Positions 16,401 through 25,129 are shown, numbered from the stretch's first letter. The stretch: 64,000 nucleotides of DNA from Selenomonadales bacterium 4137-cl (GCA_032334055.1 JAUOZS010000001.1:1338501-1402500), one strand, 5' to 3'. A program made the numbers and translations. Notes: generated from the letters alone by a model not told the origin.

Positions 16401-16427
16401 AACGCCCGCCATCCGGTGGGCGTTTTT
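16401..16427 (+). terminator. yunB terminator
   Basis: AACGCCCGCC (16401-16410), ATCC loop, GGTGGGCGTT with one G-U pair, then TTTACCTTTTTTTT. Confidence 0.82.
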
Positions 16428-16504
16428 ACCTTTTTTTTAAAAAAAAGGGCGAAATTTGCAGGAAAAACGAGCTATTTCAAGAATATTATGTTAAATGTAT
16501 ATTT

Positions 16505-16530
16505 GCCTGGGAATACGACGCGCCCCAGGC
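16505..16530 (+). other. Hairpin in the chemoreceptor leader
   Basis: GCCTGGG (16505-16511) and CCCAGGC (16524-16530), seven pairs with a 12-nt loop, 36 nt before the start codon. There is no U-tract, and it does not match a c-di-GMP riboswitch. Role unknown. Confidence 0.35.
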
Positions 16531-16565
16531 ATCGATTTTGCGATTTTATTTTGAGGAGTGGTCAT

Positions 16566-18560
16566 ATGGCCATTATGGGAAAACAAACCGACGGGGGCAT
16601 GGACATGAAAAAGAAGCTGATGCTGCTTTTCGTACTGATTGCCGCCATCCCGTTAGTGCTCTCAGCCATGGTATCCTCCTACTTCAGCAACCAGGCTCTG
16701 GTTCACGGCGTCTATAACCACAACCAGTTGGTGGCAACCACGCTGTCGAAGGAAATCGACGCGATGCTCGAAGCTAAAATAAAAGTGCTTGCCATAGCCG
16801 CCAACAGCCCTGAGATCATCTCGATGGACATCGCCCGACAACTGCCGGCCATGCGCAAGATCGCCGATCAGTACCAAGACATGACGGGGCTTATCGTCGC
16901 CCTTCCCAGCGGCGTCCAGACGGTGCGTACCGTAGGAAAGCTGGGCAACATTTCCGACCGGGCCTACTTCAAAGAACTGATGAAGGGTGGAGTCGCCGCC
17001 GTAGTCTCCGATGTGCTCATCGCCAAAGGCACAGGCAAGGCCTCCGTCATTCTCGCCGTTCCCATTTTCGACAGCGGCAAGAAGACTACCCTGGGCGTCC
17101 TGCTTGGCGTCGTCGACCTCGACCACCTCAGCAACTACATCATGCAAACCACGATCGGCGCCACCGGTTATGCCTTCATCGTCGACCATAAAGGCATCAT
17201 TGTCGCCCACCCGAACCAGAAGCTCGTCAAAGAAATGGCCGATCTCAGCGCCCTGGAGCCTGTCAAAGCCGCTCTCTCCGGACAGGCAGGGGTTTCGACC
17301 TACGAATATGAAGGCGCAAAAAAACTGGCCGGCTATAGCTTCGTGCCGAAGGCCAAATGGGGCGTGATCGCCCAACAGCCTCTGGATGAAGCCATGGCTG
17401 GCGTCGTCAAAATTCGCAACACCGGAATAGCCTTTACCCTCGGCGGCATCCTGTTGGCTGCGCTTGCCGGACTATTCGCCGCCGGTTTCCTGACCAGGCC
17501 GATAAGAGAAATGGTCGCCGCGACTGACCGCCTCGCCGCCGGCGACCTGACCGTAAAAGTCAACGTCACGGCCCGCGACGAACTCGGGCAACTTGCCCAA
17601 GCCTTCAATACCATGGTCGACAACCTTCAAAACCTGATTCGCGGAGTAATGAACACCGCCGATCAGGTGGCCGCCTCGGCCCAGGAGCTTTCCGCCACCT
17701 CGGTGCAAGCTGAGCGCGCAATCAACCAGATAGCTGCCTCTGTAACCGACTTCGCACAGGGAGCCCACAACCAGACCGAAGAAATTGAGAAAACCTTGCA
17801 CACTGCCGACCAACTTACGGGAGCCTCCCGGGCCGTGGCGGAAAAAGCCCGCACAGCCTCGGAACTGTCGGGAGAAATGGCCAGCGCGGCCACAACGGGC
17901 GGCGGAGCGGCACAGACTGCAGTCGACAAAATGATCGAAATAAAAGAAGTTACCACCGCCACCGGCGAAGTAGTAACCGGCCTCGGCGAAAAGAGCCAGC
18001 AAATCGGCCAGATTCTCGACGTCATCAGTGAAATTGCCGGCCAGACCAACCTTCTCGCCCTCAACGCCGCCATCGAAGCGGCGCGGGCCGGCGAGCAGGG
18101 ACGCGGCTTCGCCGTCGTCGCCGAGGAAGTCCGCAAACTCGCGGAACAGTCCCAGGAAGCGGCTCAGCAAATCGCCCTGATAGTGCGTGAAATACAGGTC
18201 CAGACCGATCAGGCCATCGGAGCCATGAACAGCGGCAACGCCAAGGTCAACGAAGGGGTAGGGGTAGTGCAGACCGCCGGCGAAGCCCTCCAGAACATCC
18301 TTGGCAAAGTGACCGGTAGCGTCGACATGATCGAAGCGATCAGCACCGCCGCCAAAGAGCAGGCCGAAGGCATGCAGGCCATGGTACAGGGAACCGAACA
18401 GGTAGCCGTCATCGCTCGCCAGTCCAGTGCCAACGCCGAGACGACCGCCGCGGCCACCGAAGAAATAACCGCCTCTATGGAGGAAATAGCCGGGGCCGCC
18501 AATTCCCTTGCCACCCTAGCGGGTGAGCTGCAAGCGCTAGTCACCAGATTCCGAATCTAA
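16566..18560 (+). CDS. Methyl-accepting chemotaxis protein with Cache-type sensor
   Basis: 664 residues from ATG 16566, chosen because GAGGAG lies just upstream; in-frame ATG 16416 would overlap the yunB terminator. Membrane helix 1 is at about 15-37. A periplasmic double-Cache-like domain follows ([31 protein letters not shown]). Helix 2 is at about 285-307, then HAMP ([20 protein letters not shown]). A long signalling domain has the CheA/CheW hairpin tip [26 protein letters not shown] split by its conserved Glu/Gly residues near 490. Ligand unknown. No other chemotaxis gene is adjacent, so it is an orphan receptor. Confidence 0.92.
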   Translation: MAIMGKQTDGGMDMKKKLMLLFVLIAAIPLVLSAMVSSYFSNQALVHGVYNHNQLVATTLSKEIDAMLEAKIKVLAIAANSPEIISMDIARQLPAMRKIADQYQDMTGLIVALPSGVQTVRTVGKLGNISDRAYFKELMKGGVAAVVSDVLIAKGTGKASVILAVPIFDSGKKTTLGVLLGVVDLDHLSNYIMQTTIGATGYAFIVDHKGIIVAHPNQKLVKEMADLSALEPVKAALSGQAGVSTYEYEGAKKLAGYSFVPKAKWGVIAQQPLDEAMAGVVKIRNTGIAFTLGGILLAALAGLFAAGFLTRPIREMVAATDRLAAGDLTVKVNVTARDELGQLAQAFNTMVDNLQNLIRGVMNTADQVAASAQELSATSVQAERAINQIAASVTDFAQGAHNQTEEIEKTLHTADQLTGASRAVAEKARTASELSGEMASAATTGGGAAQTAVDKMIEIKEVTTATGEVVTGLGEKSQQIGQILDVISEIAGQTNLLALNAAIEAARAGEQGRGFAVVAEEVRKLAEQSQEAAQQIALIVREIQVQTDQAIGAMNSGNAKVNEGVGVVQTAGEALQNILGKVTGSVDMIEAISTAAKEQAEGMQAMVQGTEQVAVIARQSSANAETTAAATEEITASMEEIAGAANSLATLAGELQALVTRFRI

Positions 18561-18574
18561 GACAGCAGACTGCG

Positions 18575-18599
18575 AGAGCCGGAAAGTCCTTCCGGCTCT
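18575..18599 (+). terminator. Chemoreceptor gene terminator
   Basis: AGAGCCGGAA (18575-18584), loop AGTCC, TTCCGGCTCT (18590-18599), then ATTTGTT. Confidence 0.75.
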
Positions 18600-18617
18600 A
18601 TTTGTTGCGAAAAAACA

Positions 18618-18646
18618 TTGTCACCACCGTGCTTTTGGAGTAGAAT
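18618..18646 (+). promoter_or_regulatory. Sigma-A promoter of the hydrogenase operon
   Basis: TTGTCA (18618-18623), 17 nt, TAGAAT (18641-18646). Transcription would begin near 18653, just before the palindrome at 18665. Confidence 0.75.
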
Positions 18647-18662
18647 AAATAGTAGAAAAACA

Positions 18663-18680
18663 AAGTGAAATATTTCACAA
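18663..18680. promoter_or_regulatory. Rex-like operator of the hydrogenase operon
   Basis: A perfect 14-bp palindrome, GTGAAATATTTCAC (18665-18678), sits in the context AAGTGAAATATTTCACAA. This matches the Rex consensus TTGTGAAnnnnTTCACAA at every specified position except the two leading T bases. It lies between the predicted start of transcription and the first start codon, where a bound repressor would block transcription. Rex senses NADH/NAD+ and is known to control hydrogenase and fermentation genes in Firmicutes; binding here is inferred. Confidence 0.6.
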
Positions 18681-18695
18681 TTGCTAGGAGACGCC

Positions 18696-18947
18696 ATGAC
18701 CAAAATCGCGATATGTATCGGCAGCGCCTGCCACTTGCGGGGAGCCCACGGTGTCCTGGGCGCATTCAGTGCGCTCCTTGAAAAATACCGACTATCCGCC
18801 GAAATAGATCTTGAGGGCAATTTTTGCCAGGGGCGCTGTACCGAGGGCGTGGTCATAAAAATCGACGGTGAAATCATCACACATGTCTCACAGGAGAATG
18901 TTTTCGCCATTTTCCAGGAAAAAGTGCTAAAAGAGGGAAAGCAATGA
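18696..18947 (+). CDS. Thioredoxin-like [2Fe-2S] protein (NuoE/HydC C-terminal type), first hydrogenase-operon copy
   Basis: 83 residues from ATG 18696; TTG 18681 is in frame but lies in front of the AGGAG that serves 18696. The four cluster cysteines show as CIGSAC near the start and CQGRC near residue 50, the pattern of the thioredoxin-fold 2Fe-2S domain. It probably shuttles electrons to or from the hydrogenase-like protein encoded next, whose start overlaps its last codon. A second, similar small protein precedes the catalytic-type hydrogenase at 22046, so each large subunit has its own partner. Confidence 0.83.
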   Translation: MTKIAICIGSACHLRGAHGVLGAFSALLEKYRLSAEIDLEGNFCQGRCTEGVVIKIDGEIITHVSQENVFAIFQEKVLKEGKQ

Positions 18948-20629
18948 AAACGATCACAACGCAAAAAGCCAATTGCCGCGATTGCCACCGCTGCATGCGT
19001 TCGTGTCCCGTTAAAGCTGTCGGTATCGTCGACGGACAGGCCCGCCTCATCGACGAAAAGTGCGTGCAGTGCGGGCGCTGTGTCGTAGAATGCCCGCAGG
19101 GCGCCAAGCAGGTTGCCAGCCATGTGGCGGCCGTCAAAGACGCGATCCTGGCCGGCCGCTTTGTCGTCATAAGCCTTGCGCCGTCCTTTGTCGCCGCCTT
19201 TCCTGAATACACCCTGCCGCAACTGACGGCAAAGCTGGGCGGTCTCGGCATCAGCCTTGTCGAAGAAACGGCGGTAGGCGCCGAAGAAGTTTCGCGGTTT
19301 TACAGCAACTTGCTCACGACCGCGGATAAACCGATCATTTCCGCCTGCTGCCCGGTCGTCGTCAACGTCGTGACCAAATACTACCCCGACCTCATCGGCA
19401 ACCTGGCGCCGGTCGATTCGCCGATGCTCGTCCACGCCAAAATGCTCAAACAGCGCCTCGGCGACGACGCCTACGTAGTCTTTGCCGGCCCCTGCATCGC
19501 CAAACTGGCCGAGAGCCGGGACCCCGAGAGCCTGGTCGACGCCGCCATCACCTTCCGCCAGCTCCGCGAATGGCTGGCCGAAGAGAATAAATGCGACCTC
19601 GTCCCCCCGGCAACGTCGGTAGCGGCGCCCGGGCCGGTGCGTTACTATCCCATCGCCGGCGGCATCCTGAAATCCTTTGTCCGCAGCGAATCCACCGCTA
19701 CCGACATCATCGCCATCGACGGCCTCGAAAACTGTCTGGAAGTCCTGGCCGCCCTGCGCAAAGGCGAGATAGCCCCCCGCTTTATCGAGGCGCTCGCCTG
19801 TTCCGGCGGCTGCATCAACGGGCCGGCCAGCGGCTGCGCCGACTCCGTGCCCGCCAAAAGGCTCAAGGTGGCCGAATTCGCCGTCGCAGGTTCCGCCCGC
19901 CACCATAAAAGCCCCCCCGGTCTCGACTTTTCCCGCCGCCACACCCTGGCGCCCGTCCGGGAATACATGCCCCCTGAAAGCCGCATTCGTGAAGTCCTGC
20001 GACAAACCGGCAAATACAGCAAAGAGGACGAAAAGAACTGCGGGGCGTGCGGCTTCAACTCCTGCCGCGACAAAGCCATCGCCGTATGCCAGGGACTCAC
20101 CGAAATCGATACCTGTGTTCCCTATATGCGGTCGAAGGCCGAATCGCTGGCCAACTTCATCGTCCAGCATTCCCTCAACGCCATCATTGTCATCGACAGT
20201 AAAATGATCGTTCAGGAATTCAACCCGGCGGCGGAAAAGATGCTCAACCGCCAACAGGAACTCATCAAGGGCGGCAAACTGGGCGAAGTGCTCGATTGCC
20301 GCGAAATCAGCGCGGCGATCGTCAGAGGGGAAAAACTAACCGACCGGCGGGTGAACATCGCCGGCGGCACGATCGTCAACGAGACGATCATCCCCGTGCC
20401 GGAGCACGACCTGGTCATAGTAGTCCTCACCGATATCACCGCCCAGGAAAAGAACGCCCGCGAACTCGAACAGATGAAACTGCAAACAGTCGAAAAAGCC
20501 ACGGAAATTATCAACAAGCAAATGCACGTGGCCCAGGAAATCGCCGGGCTACTGGGCGAAACCACGGCCGAAACCAAGGCTGCCCTGCTTGAACTCGTAA
20601 GCCTGCTGAAAGCGAAGGGCAAAAACTGA
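18944..20629 (+). CDS. PAS-containing [FeFe]-hydrogenase-like sensor (HfsB / group C type)
   Basis: 561 residues. Two 4Fe-4S motifs (C11-C14-C17-C21, C40-C43-C46-C50) lead into an H-cluster domain with ISACCP (C135, C136), GPCIAK (C184) and ALACSGGC (C286, C290). All four ligand positions are kept, while the usual Met of MPC and MAC are Gly and Leu. A further Fe-S module follows (CGACGFNSC...C, about 365-390), then a PAS domain at about 400-500 and a coiled-coil tail. This layout and the following PP2C gene match sensory [FeFe]-hydrogenase homologues linked to phosphatases. It likely senses H2 or redox state and signals through its PAS/coil part. Enzyme turnover is expected to be low; that is inference. 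Confidence 0.85.
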   Translation: MKTITTQKANCRDCHRCMRSCPVKAVGIVDGQARLIDEKCVQCGRCVVECPQGAKQVASHVAAVKDAILAGRFVVISLAPSFVAAFPEYTLPQLTAKLGGLGISLVEETAVGAEEVSRFYSNLLTTADKPIISACCPVVVNVVTKYYPDLIGNLAPVDSPMLVHAKMLKQRLGDDAYVVFAGPCIAKLAESRDPESLVDAAITFRQLREWLAEENKCDLVPPATSVAAPGPVRYYPIAGGILKSFVRSESTATDIIAIDGLENCLEVLAALRKGEIAPRFIEALACSGGCINGPASGCADSVPAKRLKVAEFAVAGSARHHKSPPGLDFSRRHTLAPVREYMPPESRIREVLRQTGKYSKEDEKNCGACGFNSCRDKAIAVCQGLTEIDTCVPYMRSKAESLANFIVQHSLNAIIVIDSKMIVQEFNPAAEKMLNRQQELIKGGKLGEVLDCREISAAIVRGEKLTDRRVNIAGGTIVNETIIPVPEHDLVIVVLTDITAQEKNARELEQMKLQTVEKATEIINKQMHVAQEIAGLLGETTAETKAALLELVSLLKAKGKN

Positions 20630-21780
20630 TGAACCGGCTATACCCGGAAATCGCCGTCGCCCAGATTTCCAAAGCCGGCGAGGAACTCTGCGGCGACAAA
20701 GTGGAAGTTGCCCGCACCGAAGCAGCCACCACCGTCGTCATCTCCGACGGACTGGGCAGCGGCGTCAAGGCCAACATCCTCGCCACCCTCACCACGAAAA
20801 TCGCCTCCTCGCTGCTCAAAAGGAATGTCCCCATCACCGAAGTAGTTCCCACCATAACCGAAACGTTGCCCGTCTGCCGGGAGAGAAAAATCGCCTACTC
20901 AACCCTCCAGATTATCAAACTTCTGCCGGACTGCATGGCGACAGTAGTCGAATTCGACAGCCCGACCACCTTCCTCTTCAGGGGCGGACAAGTCGTGCCC
21001 TTTCCCACCGAAGCCAGAAACATCGGCGGCAAAGCCATTCGTGAAGGCAGGCTGCTCCTCGGCGAAGGCGACATCATCGTCGCTGTCAGTGACGGCGTAA
21101 TCCACGCCGGCATCGGCGGCCTCCTCAAGCTTGGCTGGGACTGGCCGGGGATCTCCGCCGAACTGGCTGCGCACTGTTCACCGTCTGACGACGCCGAACA
21201 AATCGCCGAACACATTCTCGGCTGCTGCAACGGCTATTATCTCGGACAGCCGGGCGACGACTCAACCGTCGTCGTAATCAAGCTGCGCCGTCCCCGCAAC
21301 CTGACCCTCTTCACCGGGCCGCCCGCCAACCGCGATATGGATGAACAAGTCGTAAAAAGGCTTATGGGCGGCGAGGGAAAAAAAGTCATCGCCGGCGGCA
21401 CCACCGCCAACATCGTAAGCCGTGTTCTCGGGCTCCCCGTGACCGTCGATCTCGACTACCAGGACCCCGAGATTCCCCCCATCGCCAAAATCGGCAACCT
21501 CGATCTGGTTACCGAAGGAGTGCTCACCCTCACCGCCGCCATCGGCCGCCTCCACGACATCCGCAAACTGCGCGCCTCTACCCGCCGTGACGGCGCCACC
21601 CTGCTGGCCCGCCTGCTGTACGAGGCCGACCGGATCGACATATTGGCGGGGACCGCGGTCAACCCGGCCCATCAAAACCCCAATTTCCCCGCCCAGATAA
21701 ACATCAAAGCCCAAGTTCTCGCCAACCTGCGCAACGCCCTGGAAGACCTCGGCAAACGCGTTACGGTGGAATGGGTGTAA
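20629..21780 (+). CDS. SpoIIE-family PP2C phosphatase of the hydrogenase operon (HfsA-like)
   Basis: 383 residues. Metal-binding motifs of the PP2C fold are VVISDGLGSG near residue 35, VAVSDGVIH near 148 and GQPGDDSTVVV near 205. An additional C-terminal region of about 160 residues (from TLFTGPPANRD) is not part of the catalytic fold; I do not recognise it beyond its conservation in hydrogenase-linked phosphatases. The ATG overlaps the last base of the sensor gene, so the two are coupled. The likely job is dephosphorylating a regulator or anti-factor in response to the sensor. No anti-sigma or STAS partner is encoded nearby. Confidence 0.85.
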   Translation: MNRLYPEIAVAQISKAGEELCGDKVEVARTEAATTVVISDGLGSGVKANILATLTTKIASSLLKRNVPITEVVPTITETLPVCRERKIAYSTLQIIKLLPDCMATVVEFDSPTTFLFRGGQVVPFPTEARNIGGKAIREGRLLLGEGDIIVAVSDGVIHAGIGGLLKLGWDWPGISAELAAHCSPSDDAEQIAEHILGCCNGYYLGQPGDDSTVVVIKLRRPRNLTLFTGPPANRDMDEQVVKRLMGGEGKKVIAGGTTANIVSRVLGLPVTVDLDYQDPEIPPIAKIGNLDLVTEGVLTLTAAIGRLHDIRKLRASTRRDGATLLARLLYEADRIDILAGTAVNPAHQNPNFPAQINIKAQVLANLRNALEDLGKRVTVEWV

Positions 21781-21794
21781 ACAAGGAGGAGAAC

Positions 21795-22031
21795 GTGTCG
21801 ACCCTGCGCATTGAAGTTTGCCTGGGAACCTCGTGTCATCTCATGGGCGCCCAGGATATAATCGACGCCATCGAGAATTTGCCGCCCGATAAAAGGAGCA
21901 AGATCGACCTGCGCGGCGTCACCTGCCTAAAGACCTGCCGCAAAGGCCCCAACGCAAGAGTCAACGGAATCATTCTGTCCGAAATCACCCCCGAACGAAT
22001 CCTGACAGTAATCGAAGATAACTTGGCCTAA
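21795..22031 (+). CDS. Thioredoxin-like [2Fe-2S] protein, second hydrogenase-operon copy
   Basis: 78 residues from GTG 21795, placed behind AAGGAGGAG. An in-frame ATG at 21771 inside the phosphatase gene has no ribosome site. The cluster cysteines are in CLGTSC near the start and CLKTC near residue 48, as in the protein at 18696. It probably feeds electrons to the hydrogenase at 22046, 14 nt downstream. Homologues are the C-terminal domain of NuoE and the HydC-type subunits. Confidence 0.83.
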   Translation: MSTLRIEVCLGTSCHLMGAQDIIDAIENLPPDKRSKIDLRGVTCLKTCRKGPNARVNGIILSEITPERILTVIEDNLA

Positions 22032-22045
22032 AACAGGAGGAACAA

Positions 22046-23542
22046 ATGCAAGTCAGCGAAGTAACCAAAATCCGCCGGAAAGTGCTGGCCGAAGTAAGCC
22101 GTATGGCACTGGAAGGGGATTTGGTGGAAAATATAGCCGATATTCTGAGCACCGTAGTTTCCGAGGACGGCCCCCGCTACCGCTGCTGCGTCCATAAAGA
22201 ACGAGCCGTACTCAAAGACCGTATCAACATGGCCCTCAGCCAGCCGATCGGCACACCGCTGACAGAGGCGGCCGGGCGGGCGCTGGCCGGCGAACGCGCC
22301 GACCTGCCGGCGGTCAATCTGTTGCCCGAAGCGTGCGACCGCTGCCCCATCGACAAATTCCTAGTCACTGACGCCTGTCGCAATTGCCTGGCCCACAACT
22401 GCATCGCCAGTTGCCCGAAAAAAGCCATCATGGTGGTTCAAAACCGCGCCTATATCGACAAAACCGCCTGCATCGAATGCGGCATGTGCAAGCGTTCCTG
22501 CGCCTACGGCGCCATCATCGAAATCAGTCGGCCCTGCGAACGGGCCTGCGACCTGAAAGCCATCGTCGCCGGCAGCGACCGGCGGGCGGTAATTGATTAC
22601 GACAAATGCGTGCAGTGCGGCGCCTGCAAAGTCGCCTGCCCCTTCGGCGCCATCAGCGAACGCTCGGATATCGTCCAACTCATCCAGCGGATCAAAGCCG
22701 GTCATAGCGTATACGCCCTTCTTGCCCCGGCCTTCATCGGCCAGTTCGGCCCGAAGGTCAGGCCCGAGCAGATCGTCGGCGCCATCGGCCGGCTCGGCTT
22801 CCACAGCGTGCGGGAAGTGGCCCTGGGCGCCGATGCGGTCGCGCTTGCCGAAGCGGGTGAATTTGCTCGCGCCGTTCCCGCCGAACAACCCTACCTGACA
22901 ACCTCCTGCTGCCCCGCCTTCGTCGCCATGGTGGAAAAGCACCTGCCTGACGCCGGCGAACGGGTCTCGACAACCGTTTCGCCCATGGTCGCGGCGGCTA
23001 AAACGGTAAAAGAGGAAGATCCGTCGGCAACGGTAGTATTCATCGGCCCGTGTGTCGCCAAGAAAGCGGAAGCCCGGCGTTACCCCGACCTCATCGACTT
23101 TGTCCTCACCTTCGAAGAACTGGCCGCCATGTTCGTCGGCGCAGGCCTCAACGTCGCCGAAATCGAAGCCGGCGCGCACATCAGCGTAGCCTCGCGCGAC
23201 GGTATCGGCTTCGCCCGGGCGGGCGGCGTCACCCAGGCTGTTTGCGACACCGTCGCAAAGCTGGCGCCGGGCGCCGAACTTAAACCCCAGCGGGCCGAAG
23301 GGCTTGCCGACTGCCTCGACATGCTCTCTAAAATGCAACGGGGCTCCCTTGATGCCAACTTCCTCGAAGCCATGGCCTGCACGGGCGGCTGCGTCGGCGG
23401 ACCCGGCACCATGGCCGACCCGCGCCTCACCGCCAAGCTCTTAGAACTCTATGCCGCCGCCGCCCAGGTCGCCGCCGCCCCTGACAACCCAGCCGCAAAG
23501 GCGGAAAACGATCTTCACCGCCGCAAAAATAGCGCCGGCTGA
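22046..23542 (+). CDS. [FeFe]-hydrogenase, catalytic type (group B-like / HfsD)
   Basis: 498 residues. The N-terminal half is rich in Fe-S motifs: CRNCLAHNCIASCP, CIECGMCKRSC, CERACDLK and CVQCGACKVACP. The H-cluster domain has TTSCCPAF (C288, C289), FIGPCVAKKAE (C336) and EAMACTGGCVGGP (C445, C449), so all H-cluster ligands and the proton-relay Cys are present and the MAC Met is kept. It is expected to make or use H2 in the cytoplasm, with the adjacent 2Fe-2S protein as electron partner. Maturases (HydE, F, G) are not in the window. It is the last gene of the operon; a GCCGCT/AGCGGC stem (23557-23576) with little U-tract follows. Confidence 0.9.
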   Translation: MQVSEVTKIRRKVLAEVSRMALEGDLVENIADILSTVVSEDGPRYRCCVHKERAVLKDRINMALSQPIGTPLTEAAGRALAGERADLPAVNLLPEACDRCPIDKFLVTDACRNCLAHNCIASCPKKAIMVVQNRAYIDKTACIECGMCKRSCAYGAIIEISRPCERACDLKAIVAGSDRRAVIDYDKCVQCGACKVACPFGAISERSDIVQLIQRIKAGHSVYALLAPAFIGQFGPKVRPEQIVGAIGRLGFHSVREVALGADAVALAEAGEFARAVPAEQPYLTTSCCPAFVAMVEKHLPDAGERVSTTVSPMVAAAKTVKEEDPSATVVFIGPCVAKKAEARRYPDLIDFVLTFEELAAMFVGAGLNVAEIEAGAHISVASRDGIGFARAGGVTQAVCDTVAKLAPGAELKPQRAEGLADCLDMLSKMQRGSLDANFLEAMACTGGCVGGPGTMADPRLTAKLLELYAAAAQVAAAPDNPAAKAENDLHRRKNSAG

Positions 23543-23556
23543 AACAAGATTGGCCC

Positions 23557-23576
23557 GCCGCTCTTCTCAAAGCGGC
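23557..23576 (+). terminator. Weak hairpin after the hydrogenase operon
   Basis: GCCGCT (23557-23562) and AGCGGC (23571-23576), 8-nt loop, no clear U-run. It may not stop transcription fully before yebC. Confidence 0.4.
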
Positions 23577-23626
23577 CCTCTTATGCTAAAATATAGCCTG
23601 ACTTAACTAAGTGAGAGGGGAACGGT

Positions 23627-24370
23627 ATGTCAGGACACTCCAAATGGGCTAATATAAAACACCGTAAAGGCAAAATGGACGCCATCCGCGGTAAGATAAC
23701 CACCAAAATCAGCCGCGAGATAACCGTCGCCGCCCGGGCGGGAGGCGCCGACCCGGCCGGAAACATGAGGCTGAAGCTCGCCCTTCAAAAAGCCAAGGAA
23801 AACAACGTACCCAAGGATAACATTCAGCGGGCCATTCAAAAGGGCATCGGCAACCTTGACGGCGGCAATTACGAGGAGATAGTATACGAGGGCTACGGCC
23901 CCGGCGGTGTTGCCGTACTCCTCGAAATAATGACCGACAATCGCAACCGCACCGCCGCCGACATCCGCCACCTGTTCGCCAAACACGGCGGCAACCTCGG
24001 CGAGGCCGGGTGCGTCTCATGGATGTTCGACAAGAAGGGACTCTTTCTTGTCGACAAAGCCGGCGTAAACGAGGAAGACCTGATGCTCATCGCCCTAGAG
24101 GCTGGCGCCGATGACATCAAGAGCGACGACGAACAGTATGAAATAACCACCGCCCCGGACGATTGGGAACAAGTCCGTACCGCGTTGGAGGCCGCCAAGG
24201 TACAAACCGCCTCCGCCCAGATCACCATGGTTCCCCAGACCACCGTCGAACTTGCCGGCGATGACGCCGTTAAAATGCTCAAACTCATGGACGCCCTCGA
24301 AGAACACGACGATGTCCAGGAAGTGTACGCCAACTTCGACATTCCCGATGACATGATGGGTGAAGAATAA
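23627..24370 (+). CDS. yebC: YebC/PmpR/TACO1-family protein
   Basis: 247 residues, full length for the family. Starts with [15 protein letters not shown] and continues with the [19 protein letters not shown] and [10 protein letters not shown] signatures. It is annotated as a transcription regulator; recent work on YebC homologues points to a role in translation of proline-rich stretches on the ribosome. ATG 23627 follows GAGAGGGG. Its place before bofC and ruv genes is the same as in Bacillus (yrbC). It is terminated by the hairpin at 24376. Confidence 0.95.
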   Translation: MSGHSKWANIKHRKGKMDAIRGKITTKISREITVAARAGGADPAGNMRLKLALQKAKENNVPKDNIQRAIQKGIGNLDGGNYEEIVYEGYGPGGVAVLLEIMTDNRNRTAADIRHLFAKHGGNLGEAGCVSWMFDKKGLFLVDKAGVNEEDLMLIALEAGADDIKSDDEQYEITTAPDDWEQVRTALEAAKVQTASAQITMVPQTTVELAGDDAVKMLKLMDALEEHDDVQEVYANFDIPDDMMGEE

Positions 24371-24375
24371 CAACC

Positions 24376-24402
24376 AACCTCCCCCTTTGCAGGCGGGAGG
24401 TT
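24376..24402 (+). terminator. yebC terminator
   Basis: AACCTCCC (24376-24383) and GGGAGGTT (24395-24402) followed by TTTTAT. Confidence 0.85.
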
Positions 24403-24513
24403 TTTTATCGAATCCGCATACACCGTCGCCGGCAGGGCGATTTCGTCAAAATATGTATAATTATTCCCTCTTCTGGCAATAATGTAGGCATCACGTTCCA
24501 GGGAGGGTTTTTC

Positions 24514-25089
24514 ATGTCGCCCTTACCGCCCAAAGTATTGCGTCGCATCCTGCTGGTCGCGGGTATCTTAGCCGTCGGGGCCGCATTCGCCGCAGCTTAC
24601 ACCAGCGGCCTTCTGCCCGGGCCTGGCAAGGAAGACCGCGTGCGGGACACCGAAGTGGCCAAACAGGACACGAAGATCAAAGTCGCCGCCAATACCGATT
24701 TCACACAAAAGATAACCTACCTCAAATGCGGCGACGAAGAGACGTTCCATACCAAGCCGGCCGACAACCTTATCGGTCTCACCGCCGCCCAGATTCAGAA
24801 AGTATACGCCGGCTGGACAATGGAGAAATTCGATACCAAAGAAGTCGTGCTGTCGCTAAAAGTCGACAGCTATTGCCGCGAACACGCCAACAACATGTTC
24901 ATCGGCGTCAAGGACGGGTATGTCGCCGTCTATTCCGGACGACCGGGACCCCGGGCCATCATCCGCGAAGTCACCAAAATCCCTGTTAGAAATCTATCCG
25001 CCGACGACATCGAGGAACTCAAGCGCGGAATGGTCGTCAAATCCCGGGAAGAACTACTGCGCACCCTCGAAGGGATGCATGCCCAATAA
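24514..25089 (+). CDS. BofC-like intermembrane sporulation protein
   Basis: 191 residues with an N-terminal membrane helix at about 10-30 (ILLVAGILAVGAAFAAAY) and a secreted remainder. The C-terminal 70 residues (NMFIGVKDGYVAVYSGRPGP, EVTKIPVRNLSADD, LKRGMVVKSREELLRTLE) fit the BofC C-terminal domain. In Bacillus BofC lies between the forespore membranes and restrains the SpoIVB protease that triggers pro-sigma-K processing. The position between yebC and ruvA is also the Bacillus one. The N-terminal half is divergent, so the assignment rests on the C-terminal domain plus synteny. ATG 24514 follows GGGAGGG. Confidence 0.7.
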   Translation: MSPLPPKVLRRILLVAGILAVGAAFAAAYTSGLLPGPGKEDRVRDTEVAKQDTKIKVAANTDFTQKITYLKCGDEETFHTKPADNLIGLTAAQIQKVYAGWTMEKFDTKEVVLSLKVDSYCREHANNMFIGVKDGYVAVYSGRPGPRAIIREVTKIPVRNLSADDIEELKRGMVVKSREELLRTLEGMHAQ

Positions 25090-25106
25090 ACTAACATTTG
25101 GAACCT

Positions 25107-25129
25107 AGCGCAGGTCGCGAGCCTGCGCT
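25107..25129 (+). terminator. bofC-like gene terminator
   Basis: AGCGCAGG (25107-25114), loop TCGCGAG, CCTGCGCT (25122-25129), then CTTTTTTTATTTT. Confidence 0.88.

Noticed and set aside
16505..16530. c-di-GMP riboswitch before the chemoreceptor
   Set aside because: Only one simple hairpin; none of the conserved GEMM core sequence.
18557..20254. Long open frame antisense to the chemoreceptor end and hydrogenase sensor
   Set aside because: Typical of GC-rich antisense frames; no recognisable domain, no ribosome site, and it overlaps clearly real genes over its full length.
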